DNA of 64,000 nucleotides from Inia geoffrensis (GCA_036417435.1 CM070910.1:69720784-69784783); one strand, 5' to 3'; positions 45,604-59,069 are shown, counted from the stretch's first letter. Notes: generated by a model not told the origin, from the sequence alone. Translations and numbers: made by a program.

Positions 45604-46494
45604 ACTCACTTGGTGTGGGGATTCCTGGTTATACGGCAGGGTAAATGTGGACCCCAAATCATGTGAGGGCAGACCTATGGTTACAATTTATTATGGAAAA
45701 CATTTCCCTCCTCTGACCCACAGTCCAGTCGGACATGCACATGGTTCCCTATCATCACCTGTGTTACATAGTATAATATTTTTCTAGTCCACTTTTCAAT
45801 GAAATCATAGTACTTCAAAGGTTGGTGGAGGGAAGGAGGGGAACACGGAACTCAGTTCTAAATCCCCAACTTGAAAGGGCCCAAGATCCCATCTCTTGTC
45901 TTATCCCTGTGTGGATATAAAAACTCAAACCCCTTAGTAACATACCCCAATCCTCACCAGGGTAGGAGAACCCTAGCATCAGCTCAAATTTCTACTCCAG
46001 TTTTTAGGTTTCTCTTCTTCTTGAGCCTAGGGATTTCCCCAATATTCCTGCAATCTCAGCTGCTATACATTAAGAACAATGTTTGTTTTATTTTATCAAG
46101 TATTTTTGGGTCTTTTGTAGGAGAAGGATTTTTAGATACCGTAATCTGCCAGACTGCTAGCAAAGGAAGCTATCTCTGTATTTCTCTTTACCCTTCTAAA
46201 TTTCTATAGAGCCAAATTATCAAAATAGTATAACACATAGCAGTAAAAATTGTGGAATGATAAAACGTAAGTATTATGTATATTTTCTCCAGGCTAAGAG
46301 CAAGCCCCTGGCTCTCATTTGCATTTTTAAGTTTCTCTGTATCAAGTATCATCGAGGACTAATAAGAAAATCAATGTTCAAAGCACTAAATGAAAAAACA
46401 AAAATCACTGGAAGAGGTGCCAAAATAATAAAGTCTTTTATTAAAGATAATTTATATATTTGAAATTAAGATAAGATACACTGATCATTCTTAC

Positions 46495-46636
46495 CTCTGA
46501 ATTAATAACTTTAATCAGGAAGAAAATGTGATATACCGTCTTGGTTAACAAAGAAAGTTGACGACATCTTTCTAGGTACACCTGTATAGATGGTTCTACT
46601 CTTTGCTGTAATTTACTCCAAAAGAGAGTGAGTTCC
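46495..46636 (-). CDS. ZNF292: ZNF292, penultimate coding exon
   Basis: A 142-base exon on the minus strand. The acceptor is TTTTTTAAG (AG at 46637-46638) and the donor GTAAGAATG starts at 46494. The first base completes a split TGG codon from the preceding exon; the rest reads ELTLFWSKLQQRVEPSIQVY and on to LIKVINSE, ending in phase 0 to join the terminal exon. It is part of the helical N-terminal region before the fingers and matches what I remember of ZNF292. The A-run right after the acceptor on the plus strand (46639 onward) is an oddly pure poly-T tract. Confidence 0.95.
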
Positions 46637-48903
46637 CTTAAAAAAAAAAAAAAAAAAAGTAAAAAAGTAAGCTGGAGCTATAATGTAAAATCATGAACAT
46701 GTCAGGCTAGTAATTACTTGTGAAATTAAAACTGGTTATAGACTCCAATTCTATATGTGGAATGAGGTTTAAAAGAAAAAATATCAATTTCTAAAGACTT
46801 ATTAAATAAAAATCAAGATATGACTTATCATTTTACTGATTAAGATTTCTGAATCTCAGAGAAGCACTACCTTTTACTAGGAAAGCAGCTGACATTTAAA
46901 CAAGTTATACAAATGGTAACTTTGGGCCACATCTGAACTTTAAAGTATTAAGAAAGTGCAAAATGTGTGTGTATATATAAAAAGCTTCAATGGCATAATG
47001 ATTTTTTAAAAGCATTTAATTTTTATCTTCTAACTTAAATTTAAATTATTAGATAATGTTAAGAATCAAGGGTGACACAGAACCCAGAAGAAAATAACTA
47101 ATCTGTGCCACAGCAGTGAAAAAATAAAATAAACTTTGAAAAATAAACTTTGAAATTTATTTCAAATGCAATTACACTATATTTTCTTAGAAAGTAATCC
47201 TACTGAACTGATGAATTTTCCTCCTTTTACCTATTGTCCTATCTCTCTTCTGTCCTCCATAGTTAACTTCCAAAAAATCTTCTTCCTGGCTTCAACTTCC
47301 CCCCTCAAGTATTCTCCTCCATACAGGCCTTTCCTATTAGTTCCTCAGATTCCACTCCTAGAAACTGTGCCCTTTCCACCATCCACTTGAATAACTTGCT
47401 CATTTACTGGATTTTAACCTCCATATTGAAGACTTCAAAATCTGTCTCTCCAGTCTTGACCATTTTCACCTCTCTTGTTCTTTATAAGACCTCCCCACTT
47501 TGATCTCTTTTGAAACCTGAAACTTAATATATGAAAAAGATGATTAACATTCTTTCCAGTTCACCCTTCTTCTAATTAATTGCATCATTATCACTGATCC
47601 TATCTATCAGCCTCTGCTTTTTACTATCCTCAAGACTGTTATCTTCAACATTTCTCTCACCCCACCCCACACCCACAGGAAACCTTCGTAACTTCCCAGC
47701 TGGACTATTTACTGGCTTTCTAGTTGATTTTCCTATCTCAACTCAATTCCCTATACTGCCACTTCCTACCCCCAACTTGCCCTCACTGTTCAGGCTCCAA
47801 TCCATTCTCAACTGTTAGTCTTAAACAGTGTTTCTTGAACATAATCTTCTATTTTGCCCCCTTCTACTAAGGGCTTTTAATAGACTGCTTTTGCTTTTCA
47901 TATAAAACCCAGACTTTGAATGCCTTTTGTAAACCAATATAACACATTAATTTCTTAGTCATCATTAATATTTGTTATATAGAAAACCTACTTGTCCTCA
48001 ATAAATACATGTTATTTATTCTCCCTTCAGAATCCTTCTACCTGCCTTTTATATCAATCTTCTCTGTATTACATATACAATTTTTCCTTCATAACTGAGC
48101 TCAACTGTTCAGAAAACGTTTATAATTATAAACTTTAGTCTTTTTGATTATACAACCATATATTTAGCTTGCCTGTTCTATATTCACTTATATGACGTGT
48201 GTCACTTGGTAAATATCCTTAAATATCAGAACGTCGTAAACTAAATTTTCTTTTGTTTTTCCACAATACCAACACAACACTGAAGACTAATAATGCTGTC
48301 GACTGACCAGATAAATTGTCAGTTTTAGCTAACACTAACTTAAGACAGTTTATCTTAAGTTTTCTGAGTTAACTGAAGGCATCATCTCTGTTAACTGTAT
48401 CCTCCCAAAGGATTATATATAACAGGTTTGCCCACTAGGAAATGTACCATGAAGTTAGTGAAGTAGAATGATACCTCACAGAAATGAACTATATTTCTAT
48501 ACATAAATGACTAGCAGCTAGTTATGTAGTAAAAAAGTCTGCAATATGCAGAGCAAAAATATACACATTAAGTCAGAGGTTGATTACATATGTGAAAAAG
48601 TTTTTATTGTGGCATTAGACATAAGCCCTTCTTTCATCTTCCAACATTTAAAAATTAATCATAATTGATCATTATATGATCATTGCTGGTATACTAAGGA
48701 GCTGTGTGGTCCTTAATATAAAGTTTTTAAAGTTATAATATGAATTACTTGATAATCAGTTTGCACAGCAATATAATATCTGAAAATAAGCTTTTTGTCT
48801 TTGTAACACTAAAAAGATTTTAAAAAATATGTTCTTAAGCTATCTGCACAACTTATGCTGTAATCTTATTGAACAAACTCCTTTCAAAATAAAATCAACT
48901 CAC
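46637..48903 (-). other. ZNF292: ZNF292 intron
   Basis: Bounded by the donor GTGAG at 48903 and the acceptor AG at 46637-46638. It holds a pyrimidine-rich old repeat tract at about 47210-47900, with nothing else recognisable. Confidence 0.85.
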
Positions 48904-49040
48904 CAAGCACAGTACATATCTCCTTGTTGAAGCTGACGTGATAAAAATGCAGTACATAAGACAAGAGCATTTTTTTCATCACCCTCAGATTCTAAGTTAC
49001 AGATCATTTCTAGGGCATCTTTGCAATCAACTTCTGAAAT
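48904..49040 (-). CDS. ZNF292: ZNF292, internal coding exon
   Basis: A 137-base exon. The minus-strand acceptor TTTCCCTGTAG ends at 49041 and the donor GTGAGTTG starts at 48903. It reads 45 full codons, ISEVDCKDALEMICNLESEG through QQGDMYCA, then TG, which joins with G of the next exon to give Trp. Start phase 0 matches the end of the exon at 55498. The frame is clean and the protein matches ZNF292. Confidence 0.95.
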
Positions 49041-50574
49041 CTACAGGGAAAGGATATAGAAATATGCCGTAAAATGGTTTTATGTTAGAATATACAGTAA
49101 TATACTTTACAATTTTTATTAGATATTTACAGATCATTTTCATCAGTTAACTCATACACTATCAATTCGCAGTTTGTCATGACTAGGCTGCAGTTTAAAG
49201 AAATAATCTTTCTTCAAGTCAGAGAACCAACGATTTTCAAGACCTTTATAAGCATTCATTTACATGTAAATAGCTAATGCTAATTATAAGCAACCTCCAC
49301 CCATTAAATCAGGTCTATAATACTGAAAAAGAAAAGCTGCTACTTGTATTTCTTCCCCTTTATCCAGTAATTTAAAAAGCATTAGAATCAGCAAAAAGAC
49401 AGAAATGTCTACTGGATATAGACTAAAAAAACAAAGTGTCTATTTATTGGAGGGAAAAAAGTATAGTATGAAACATTTTATGTAGCTATACCACTTTTAA
49501 ATGAAGCTCACCTCAGTTTTCTATAAATCTCCATTATTTTTCTTTTCATATAAATTCATTCCATCTCAAAGCTTGTCAACAGTCATGCATGCATAAGTAT
49601 AACCTAGATGAAGGCAACTTGCTTCATTTAATTATGCACTTACATCTAATGCTTATTTTTTTAAATTAAAATTTATAACCTCATTACAATGATTAACTAC
49701 ATAAAACAAACGGAATTTACCTATGATCTCTACAAGTATTTGCTGTAAGATAAGGATTTGACAAACAGCATACAGTCACAAATCACTGGTGTTCCACAGA
49801 ATTAGAAAGATTAATTCCAACATGGCATAACTGACAAATGGCAAAAATAATTGAAGATTAATACAGACCACTAGCACCCATGTACCACAGAGGTAACTAT
49901 ACACCTCCTGGTTGACCTTCTATGTCTCCTCATTACTTTTTGAGTACGGGAAAAGTGTGTGTGTGTATGTGTAAAATGTAACATGTTTAGGATTAAACAA
50001 GTGTCTGAATGGCAATGAGGGTAATCTTGAGGTTGATCTTTGATAATGAGGATAACAATTGCATGGGGATAGATTCAGAGGTTCCATTTTATACATTACA
50101 CTGAGCTAGAAAACACTAAGATAAGAAAAGACCCAACTCCGAGTCTATGTGTTTAACAACAATGATTTCTTAAAGGAAGTATGAAGTTAGTGTCAGAGTT
50201 ATGACTGAAACCTAAGTCCTGGAACTCCCTGGCACAGTACTCTTTCCACTACTCCTCTGTCTGCCTCTTTCTTACAAATCTTTATCTCTAAGTGACCCTA
50301 CGTAAACAAACACAAAAAGGGCTGAACAATATATATTTATACAATTAATATTTTCAAATATCTACAATAAGTTAAATACATTGTTAGACATTTTATATAC
50401 GTATGTAATTATTATTTAATCATAACTTTTCTACTAGGTAGGTATCATTAACATTTTACACATAAGATGTCAATAAACACAGTAAACAGCAGCTACTATT
50501 ATTATTCATTTATTTGTGCCAGCTTCTTCAGAAATAGCATTGTTAATCAACATGATAGCTTGCCTGGTAAATAC

Positions 50575-50700
50575 TACTTCTTTTTAGAGATAAGTCTCAG
50601 AGAGGTTAAGTTACTTGCTCAAAGTTACATGCTTAATTAGCAGAGTCAAGATTTCAACCCAGGTCTCGCTTCAAAGTCTGTGCTCTTTCTAGAATTCTAC
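50575..50700 (-). repeat. MIR SINE remnant, antisense
   Basis: The antisense MIR core is clear: 'agagataagtctcagagagg', 'ttaagttacttgctcaaag', 'tagcagagtcaagatttcaa', 'cccaggtctcgc', 'gtctgtgctctttct'. Confidence 0.85.
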
Positions 50701-50948
50701 ATGCACAAGCATATTGAGGGTCTTTCTTACTAAGTATTGATTTTACATGTTCAGGTTTAACAAAAATTCTTACATCTTGAAAGTCTGACTTATTTTGAAT
50801 CAAATATTTTTTTTTTGTTCTTCTAAAACCTAAGCCATTCTTATTGAATTCTCATATAATGCAAAATGTGTACATTATATACAAAGAAAGAAATTTATTT
50901 TCCCAATGATATTACCTACATTAGCTTATACTTAATAACTTAAAATAT

Positions 50949-51165
50949 AGGGCTTCCCTGGTGGCACAGTGGTTGAGAGTCCCCCTGCTGATGCAGGGGA
51001 CATGGGTTCGTGCCCCGGTACGGGAGGATCCCACGTGCCGTGGAGCGGCTGGGCCCATGACCCATGGCTGCGGAGCCTGCGTGTCCGGAGCCTTTGCTCC
51101 GCAACAGGAGAGGTCACAACAGTGAGAGGCCCGCAAAACGCCAAAAATAAATAAATAAATAAAAT
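50949..51165 (+). mobile_element. CHR-type SINE, sense
   Basis: Head GGGCTTCCCTGGTGGCACAG, B-box-like GGTTCGTGCCC, GC-rich body, and an (AAAT)n tail. No exact target duplication was found; an AT-rich flank (AAAATATA before, AAGTATATAT after) may be its remnant. It is inserted antisense to ZNF292. Confidence 0.92.
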
Positions 51166-51985
51166 TTAAAAAAGTATATATATATATATATGTATCTATG
51201 TAAGGAAGCCTCTATAAATTTATCCACATATATACAACATACCAACTGAAACATCTGCTATATTCAATAATACAGAAAACCTTACTTTTTATAGTTATAC
51301 TAAGGAAACAATTTTACTATGTGCTATTTGATAGCCTTCATTCCCGATTTGCCACTAGATGGCCCACTTGAAAAAAATAGGACACTAAAGAGAAAATGAA
51401 ACCTAAACTAATAAATGGCTTAATTAAAATTGTGCAAGTGAAATACAGGTCAAATTTGGCCATCAATGAGCAAGAATTATTTTTTATAATTCAAGGCAGC
51501 ATAAAGTAAGGATTACCAATATATTACCTATATAAGAACTATTTATACATTATAGATAGCTATTTTGTATTGCTCTGAAAAATGAGTAAAAATCTAATAC
51601 CAGAAAATTTAGAAATATGAATAAAAATTTTAAAGTCAATTAAAATAATCTGTTTGTTAAAGATATACTATGCTAAATCCCTTTGTAAAGCATAAAAATC
51701 ATTTCAAAAATGTGAATAATGACTTCCATGTTTTAATATGGCTCTTTCTGTAATATATTCAAAAAATATAGAACACTTCATCAATATTTTACATACATTT
51801 ACCAAGTGTACTTTTTAAATGTATTGGCTTTAACATATTTTAGGAATAGTCTTTTGCTTATCAAAATGAAATTGCTTTCCATCTAGAAAGGGACTTAAAT
51901 GGTAAACCTGTCACATTAAAATAATTAGCTACTTTTTTTTTTTTTTTTTTTTTAATACTCTCAGCGTAGCAAAATCTTAGGCTAG

Positions 51986-52190
51986 GGGCTTCTCTGGTGG
52001 CGCAGTGGTTGAGAGTCCGCCTGCTGATGCAGGGGACACGGGTTCATGCCCCGGTCCGGGAAGATCCCACATGCCGCGGAGCGGCTGGGCCCGTGAGCCA
52101 TGGCTGCTGAGCCTGCGCATCCAGAGCCTGTGCTGCGCAATGGGAGAGGCCACAACAGTGAGAGGCCCGCATACAGCACCCAAAAAAAAA
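51986..52190 (+). mobile_element. CHR-type SINE, sense
   Basis: Complete copy with head 'gggcttctctggtggcgcag', body and A-tail. A perfect 15-bp target duplication AAAATCTTAGGCTAG lies at 51971-51985 and 52191-52205, pointing to a fairly recent insertion. Confidence 0.96.
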
Positions 52191-52229
52191 AAAATCTTAG
52201 GCTAGATTTAAAAGACGAATAATCTATAG

Positions 52230-52830
52230 TGTTAGGAAAGAAAAAAACTTCATATACTGTTTATGGGAGTATACACTGGCATAATCTTTTTTTGGATGGC
52301 AGTATGGCCCTATTTATTAATTTAAGATGTGTAGGTTCTTTGATCCAGCAATTCCAATTACAGAAATTTACCCTACCAGTATACCCCCAAGAAGAATGAA
52401 AGGATGTATGGACAAGGCAACACTTCAAATGTCCCCTAGTTTGGCTAAGATATTATTACAAATCTATACTATGGAATAATGCAGCCATGAGAAAGAATGA
52501 TGTTTATCTATAAGAAATGATATGGAGGGGCTTCCCTGGTGGCGCAATGGTTGAGAGTCCACCTGCCGATGCAGGGGACACGGGTTCGTGCCCTGGTCCA
52601 GGAAGATCCCACATGCCGCGGAGTGGCTAGGCCCGTGAGCCATGGCCGCTGAGCCTGTGCGTCCGGAGCCTGTGCTCCGCTACGGGAGAGGCCACAACAG
52701 TGAGAAGCCCGCGTACCGCAAAAAAAAAAAAGGAAATGATATGGAAAGATGTCCAAATTAAGAGGAGGAAAAGTGACCAGCAGCCAGGGTATGTGTAAGT
52801 ATGTTTGAAGTGTGTGTGTGTATATGTAAA
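52230..52830 (+). mobile_element. Old L1 fragment split by a SINE
   Basis: Phrases of the L1 ORF2 end and 3' UTR: 'gatccagcaattccaattac', 'actatggaataatgcagcca', 'gatatggaaagatgtccaa'. The SINE at 52527-52732 separates the two parts. The ends are approximate. Confidence 0.7.
52527..52732 (+). mobile_element. CHR-type SINE, sense, inside L1
   Basis: Complete copy. A perfect 13-bp target duplication GAAATGATATGGA lies at 52514-52526 and 52733-52745. It is in the same orientation as, and only about 340 bp from, the copy at 51986. Confidence 0.96.
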
Positions 52831-54964
52831 AATATCAGAAATATCAAATCTCACACTTAATGATTAGTCAGAGGAGTATTAAATGGGGAAATAATGGTTA
52901 GAGAGACACAAGGTAGATTTTACTTTTTTAACATCTATGTTTATTTTGATGACAAAACCAATAGAAATACTGGATATAAAATAAACAATGCTAACTTCAT
53001 TTTTACACTTACACCAAGAATCCAGGCCAAAGTCCATTCCTTCTAGAGAAGCCAGATAAACATTCATCTCAGTCCCATTCCTCTGCTGCCTCTATCACAC
53101 TGAAAGGGTCCTGAGAAATAGTCAATCCCTTGTCTACTGGCTCACTTGGACAAGGATTTCCTCAAAAGGACTATAGATCCAGGCCATGGCTGACTCTTTC
53201 CAATATCTATTCCTGCCTACTCTAAAGAATGGGTAAAAACCTCAAATGTTTACAAGAACCAGACAGGTAAAGTGAATGTTTGAAGCAGGTCATGTAGCAT
53301 ACCTCTTCTGAAGGGGGCAATGTCTGGGCAATTGTTCCAAAGTGATTACCTTTCCTTGGGGCAGAAATAATGAGAGAACTTACTCCACTTGGAACAATAA
53401 AGAACCAGTTTCTATATGTTTGTAATAGAAACATAAAAGAGTAATCAAACAATCTATAAGCAAAAAGGGATTTTTAACAAGGAATGTGCAGACTTACACA
53501 TATCCCATCCCGTTCTACACTATGTGATCTAGTTTTGTTCCTGGGGTGGGAAAGAGATTTGAGCAAACTCTGCTTAAAGAATATGAAATATCTTAATTCC
53601 ACCTGCTTAACAAGAGAAGGAAAAAATAATTTCATATGACATCAGAGATACCCAGGGTCTTCACAGAGAATTTTTCTGAGGCTCTCCCAGAGCAGGCTGG
53701 GCTGCTGGTACTTAACTCTGGATAATTAGACCAAAAGGGAATTTAGGTTCAGTATTGCAAGATTTTTTGATTATTCAAGACAGCTGGAAATAGAGATTTT
53801 TTTCTGGAGATTACAAATTCATAGTCTTCAACTTCAAACAGGACTTTCAAAGTTAACCTATCCACCCTGTCTTTAGATAGATTGCTACTAGAAGGTATGC
53901 TTCTTTAGGGTAGGACCTATGCCTTACTTTTAAATCCCCTCAGTGTTTAGACAGCACACATCTCTTACTTAATAAAATCTGCTGAAGGAAGGATGGACGG
54001 ATGGACAGATTGACTTAAGGGCTGGGACTGAACTGATAATGAAAACTTTAGTGGAGCTGAAAAATATCTAAAATGCAGCATCACAATAACTAATTTATTT
54101 AAAGACTAAAAAACAATGTTACACACATTTCAAAGGCTGTTATCCCAAGAAACTTGATACAGCTGCCAATGAACTTGTCTACAAAGTTATCCTGAACTAA
54201 TAAGAAAATTTCTATCTTCTATTTAGCTCCTGTTATACAGCGATTAAAAAGCCATTACCTGAGACAAAAGAGAAATAACAGCTAAGGTCTAAACTAATGA
54301 TATCTCCCCTAAGCTAGAGCCCCTGGCTCTACTCCACCTGGCCTAGAAGTTACCAGGCATCACTCTCCCAGTGTCCTCATTATCCTCAACATACACAACA
54401 GGCTTATTTCTAATCTCAGTCCAAGGCTATCATCTTCCTCTTTATTTTCTATTCTCAAGAAAAGTCAATCACCATTATAATTACAACCTCTAACCTCATG
54501 TGGGCATTTAGCTTTCTGTCCGAGGTTATCCTTCTTCTGGACTCTGATTACAATCTCTCTCTGACTACTCAGGGGATCATGCCTGCTCTGTTAACTGTCT
54601 TCTCTGTTGTTTATCTCAGCTTTTCCCTTTGTATATCCTAAAATCTGTCCCACAATCCCTTTGTTCTCCATTCTCTATTGCTCTGGAGTCAAAAGATATG
54701 TATATTAGAGATATAAGACACATACACATTAAATGTTCACACAACACTGTCCAATGTATTACAGTTTTATCTATACTCTTTATATACATATTTCCTGTTT
54801 TTTGATCAACAACTTTCAATTCTCCTACCCTGTCTCCAACTTCATTTTGGAATTATGAGTCCTCCAATTGCAAAATTCCCATTTGGATCATGATTCTACT
54901 TTTTGAATTCTGTAGTATAAAATACACAAATACATGAATACTATGCTTTATGCCAACTAGAAGT

Positions 54965-55092
54965 AAAAAAAAAAAAAAAAAAAAAAACCAGAATCACCTG
55001 TCTTACAAAGAAAAAGTTTTACATTAAATACGCAAATAAAATATTTATATAGATAGATAAAGAGAGAAAGATATATATGGGGGGGGGGGGGG
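54965..55092. repeat. Homopolymer cluster: A23 and G14-(GA)n
   Basis: A run of about 23 A's (54965-54987) and, about 90 bases on, GATA-like units leading to 14 consecutive G's (55079-55092) and then (GA)n. Both are prone to length variation and to sequencing error. They lie about 400 bases downstream of the ZNF292 exon at 55498-55700 in transcript direction. Confidence 0.9.
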
Positions 55093-55497
55093 AGAGAGAA
55101 AGTATTCCTAGCAGGAAGTCATATAAAATTTTTAAGTTACCTAAATTAGCCAGTTAGAAAAAAATCTGCAAGTATCTTGAAGTCAGGTAAAACTGAAATT
55201 AAGGCCCAAACACTAACAAATATAAACATCCTAACTAAATTAAGCTACCACCATCTTTCCCATAATTTAGCCAAAGCAGTTAAAAGAGCCAAATTATTTA
55301 AAATAGAAGCCAGGTGAAACGTTTACGTATAACTCTGAAAGCTGCTTAGACTCACTATCTAAGAGCATACCCCAGATTTAAGACTGACAACAATGGCTCT
55401 TTACTAAGAGAAGTGGAAGTCAAAGACATTCTAATCTAATTAAAAATTATTTTCTTCACTTTAAAAAATAATTACTAACAAAAGAAAACATACTCAC

Positions 55498-55700
55498 CTC
55501 TTCGATTAACTTTTCATTTGGTGATGATGTACAAAGACAGACAAGGTAAGTTTGCTTAAAACTACCTTTTGTACCAATCTCTGGATGGTCAGAACACAGC
55601 TTTGCTAGAGCAGTTGCTTGACTTAACTGATCTGTTTTGATTAGATGTTTAATTCTCATATCCAACAAGATGGGACCCTCAAAAGCTAAAAATTCATTCA
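55498..55700 (-). CDS. ZNF292: ZNF292, internal coding exon (first one visible)
   Basis: A 203-base exon. The minus-strand acceptor is TTTTTTAAAG (AG at 55701-55702) and the donor GTGAGTATG starts at 55497. The first two bases (TG) finish a split codon, then 67 codons read NEFLAFEGPILLDMRIKHLI to SSPNEKLIEE in phase 0. This matches the N-terminal helical part of ZNF292. The open frame runs on upstream to 55755, but that part is intron. About 180 codons of the protein, on earlier exons, should lie to the right of this window. Confidence 0.95.
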
Positions 55701-57519
55701 CTTTAAAAAACAAGACATAATAGATTATTAACATTTGGTAATAGTTCATCTGCAATACAAATACTTACAAGGAATATTTTTTTAAAGCACAGAAACTAAA
55801 ACTCTTTTTTGTTGTTGTTGCAGTTTCCTATTACTCTCAGGCTATCACAAAATACTTGACCTTATAAGCAGGAGTTATGCGGCTAACTTTTTAGAGCTGC
55901 ATTAAATATTTTTGCCCCTGAAAGTACCATTTACAATGAGGTGAGTTAAATTCCTGATTATAAAAATAATTTTACATTGAATTCTGAAACTCATTGTTAT
56001 TAAAATTATACTAAATTCTTTTCCCCACAGCATTTATTCTTGAATACCAGGCGTTAGCATTTCTAGAAATTTACAAAGTTAGGACATTACACACTTACAT
56101 GGGAAACCACAAAAGGATGTTTGGATATTCAAGAAGATGAAATTCAGCTAATATTGTGTTCAATACTGTTAATGTATTTTTCATTTTACAAAGGTGAAGT
56201 CTATCTTACCTTAATGAGTGTTGTAGAACAAATTTAAATATTTACGGAAAAATAAATAAGGGGGTGGGAGTAGTCTGCTGAAAAGTTCTGTGGGTTTTTA
56301 AAATACCAATCAACAAACCTCAACACTTGCTTAAGACCCACTAATGCATAATTAATTTCTGTTCTGTTGAAATCTTAAATTTCCTAGTGCTTATTTGATC
56401 AACTACAAATAAAAATTTAACTTTTTTTTTTTCTGGTGAAGGAGATTTTAAATTTTAACAAATGCAAATTTAAACTTTTCCCTAAGTTTTCTTTACCAGG
56501 ATGAAAATCGTGTTTAAAAATTTACTTGGTGATGGCTAGCTGGAAACCTTTGGAAGGCTTTCAGTGATAAAATTTTAAATGCCCTATAAACACTATAAAA
56601 TACACAATTTCTCACTTGTGAACGGACTGGAAGACATGTCTAGTGAGTAAGTTGTGGGTTAGAAGATGGAAAAGAAGAGATGTTCTTCCCTTCTTTAAAT
56701 ATCCTTTCCTACCCTCTAGTACCTTTATTTTTTAGATCTAACTGTACTCCGCTATGAAAATACTCTTCTATAAAATAGTATGATTATGGCTCCTCAGTAT
56801 TAAAACCATGAGCATGTAAGCAATTTAACATAGGATCACAAATTTCATCCTTTTCTTGAAGTCTAGACCTTTGTATTTGCTACTCTCTATTCTTTACATA
56901 TTAAACTAAACCAAAAAGTATAAAGACTGAACACAGATAAATAACACTATCTGCATAACCCTCTGGTACCGCTGATGATATGTCTGACATATACAGGGCA
57001 TTACTTTTCTTTTTTTAATATGACACAATCCTGGTTAAGACAGTTATATGGCAAATATCTTTTCACAGTTTAGTTCAATGGCCAAAGTAAAATCTGTAAA
57101 GCTTTTCAATGACAACTTTAAGGAAAGAGAGTTAATAAAGTTATTCTGGCTATAAGTCACAGACTAAAAATACAGCCTGAGTTTCCAGGAAACTCTAGCA
57201 ATAAAAAGTCTGGAAATTATTTCAAATACACCCACAAAAACTCATCATCAACAAACTCTGACGATCATGGCAAAGACATTATTTTAAGGTGGCAAGTTTT
57301 TTAACAAAACTAATGACAATCTTAATAGGAGGAATTTCAAATAGTCCCTAAAATCTCAAAGAGCAGCATGTATAGTTAGAACGACAATTATACAAAATAA
57401 TCTCTGTACTAACAAGTATAGCAGAATATATGCTATTATTACACATTCCAAAAACATACTTGTGTGTGTGTGTTTTTAAACAATGGGAAACCTTTGCCAC
57501 ACTTAGGACAAAATTGATT

Positions 57520-57690
57520 GCAAAGAAATACAGAATATTAGAGCAGAAGGAACTTTATACATCATTTTGTCCAGCTCCATCATTTGGCAGATGAGTAAAC
57601 TGAGGCTCACAGAAGGCAAGTGACTTTCTAGGGTCATAAAGCCAGTTAATGACAGAACCAGGACCAGAATAATGGGGTCTTGCAACTTCC
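57520..57690 (-). repeat. MIR SINE, antisense
   Basis: Antisense MIR core: 'ttggcagatgagtaaactga', 'ggctcacagaaggcaagtga', 'ggtcataaagccagttaatg', 'acagaaccaggaccagaa'. It is in the same direction as ZNF292. Confidence 0.8.
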
Positions 57691-59069
57691 ACCTTAACAC
57701 AGTGGTGTGATGAGAAAAAAATAAAAATTCTTATTTAACTAGTGTGTCTACTAGTTATCAGAACAGCACTACATAAGCAGTAAAGAGCTGTGAAGTAGCA
57801 TTAGCTTTTAAAGGAAAATAATAATGTATTCTGAAGCTTATGTTTCAAACAGATCAAAATTAGATTACATTCAACAATACTCAATTCAGAACTTCCCCCT
57901 CAGGAGAGGGAAACTCACTCCCCTCACTTTTCTCCATTTTCTTTTATGCTTTCCTTGTCCCAATTCCTCTGTATCTTTCTCTATTTTTCTCTACTCCAGG
58001 ACATGTTTTCCTTACAGAGTTATAATAGCACATCAAAGACTACCAGATTTATGAAAAAAGTTCTGTTATCTTTATCTTTGAGTACCTAGTCACATCAAAT
58101 TTCACTCCTTACCCTGCTTTACCCATCCCCATCCCAGAAAACGAAAAAATACCTTGAATTTTACTTGTGTAGCCTTTTAATCTATTTTGTCTGTATTTAT
58201 TATGTACTTGGGGGAAAAAAGCAGGTTTACTACATTCAAGCCTATCGAGAGCTGGATGACATAAAATGGCAATGTAAATGAATGATATTCAGCCAGTTCA
58301 ATTAAGAAAGTAATAATGGCCTTCTTCCCATAAAATGCTACTTACATTAATAGTAAAAAAGAAAAACATGGAAGATAATTTTAAATATATTACAATATAT
58401 AAGTTGAATATTTGTGATAAATCTTTACCCAAATATTAACTGATCATGTACCATGCACCAAAACTTAGGACTAGGTCCTGGATTCCCCCCCAAAGTGGAG
58501 TCAACCTGTTTACTGGGTGTATATCTCCACACTTAGATTTGCTCACAATTCCCCTTGCAGTATCTCCGGGTAGCTGTTTCACAAGCATCTCAAACGCTGC
58601 ATACAAACATCTCTATACCACAGTATGTGGTACCTCAGCCCAGAACTAAGAGTTGGCATTAAAGTTCTTCTCTTCTGCCTCCTCCTCATCCTAACCTACA
58701 ATCCACCATATAATCCTGTCACTTCTAACTCGTAAGTACTCAATCCTATTCATTTTTCTCCATCCCTACGCCAACCACTCACCCCCACCTCCCAGCCCAA
58801 ATCATTTATCTATCAGACCACTTTGCTGCACTCTACTAGTCTTCTGCAGCCACTCTTACTCTTTCCATCACATCTCCACTAGGATGCAGGGTGCCTTTTC
58901 TTTTTCCTAAAGCACACGCTGGACTGTCTCCTCCTAGTTAAAACCCCCAAGTGGTGTCCCTTTGACTTCAAAGGGTAAATTCCAAAGTTACCATCATGGC
59001 CTACATGAATCTGCATCATCTATTCCTTTTTAAAAATACAATTTATATTTTCTCTTAAAATTTATTCAG

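Larger units (their letters stand above)
39538..46494 (-). other. ZNF292: ZNF292 intron before the terminal exon
   Basis: Bounded by a donor GTAAG after 46495 and the acceptor at 39538-39539, both on the minus strand. It contains a SINE, two LTR-like repeats, a hAT-type element, MIRs and pyrimidine-rich old repeats (41200-41560). No other exon-like frame with splice sites was found. Confidence 0.85.
49041..55497 (-). other. ZNF292: ZNF292 intron
   Basis: Bounded by GTGAGTATG at 55497 and the acceptor at 49041-49042. It contains three sense-strand CHR SINEs, an old L1 piece, MIRs, a 21-base T run (51933-51953), a 23-base A run (54965-54987) and a G14 tract (55079-55092). No further exon is seen. 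Confidence 0.85.

Noticed and set aside
55701..55755. Upstream extension of the ZNF292 exon frame to a start at 55755
   Set aside because: A good acceptor ends at 55701, and the residues before it do not match ZNF292, so this part is intron.
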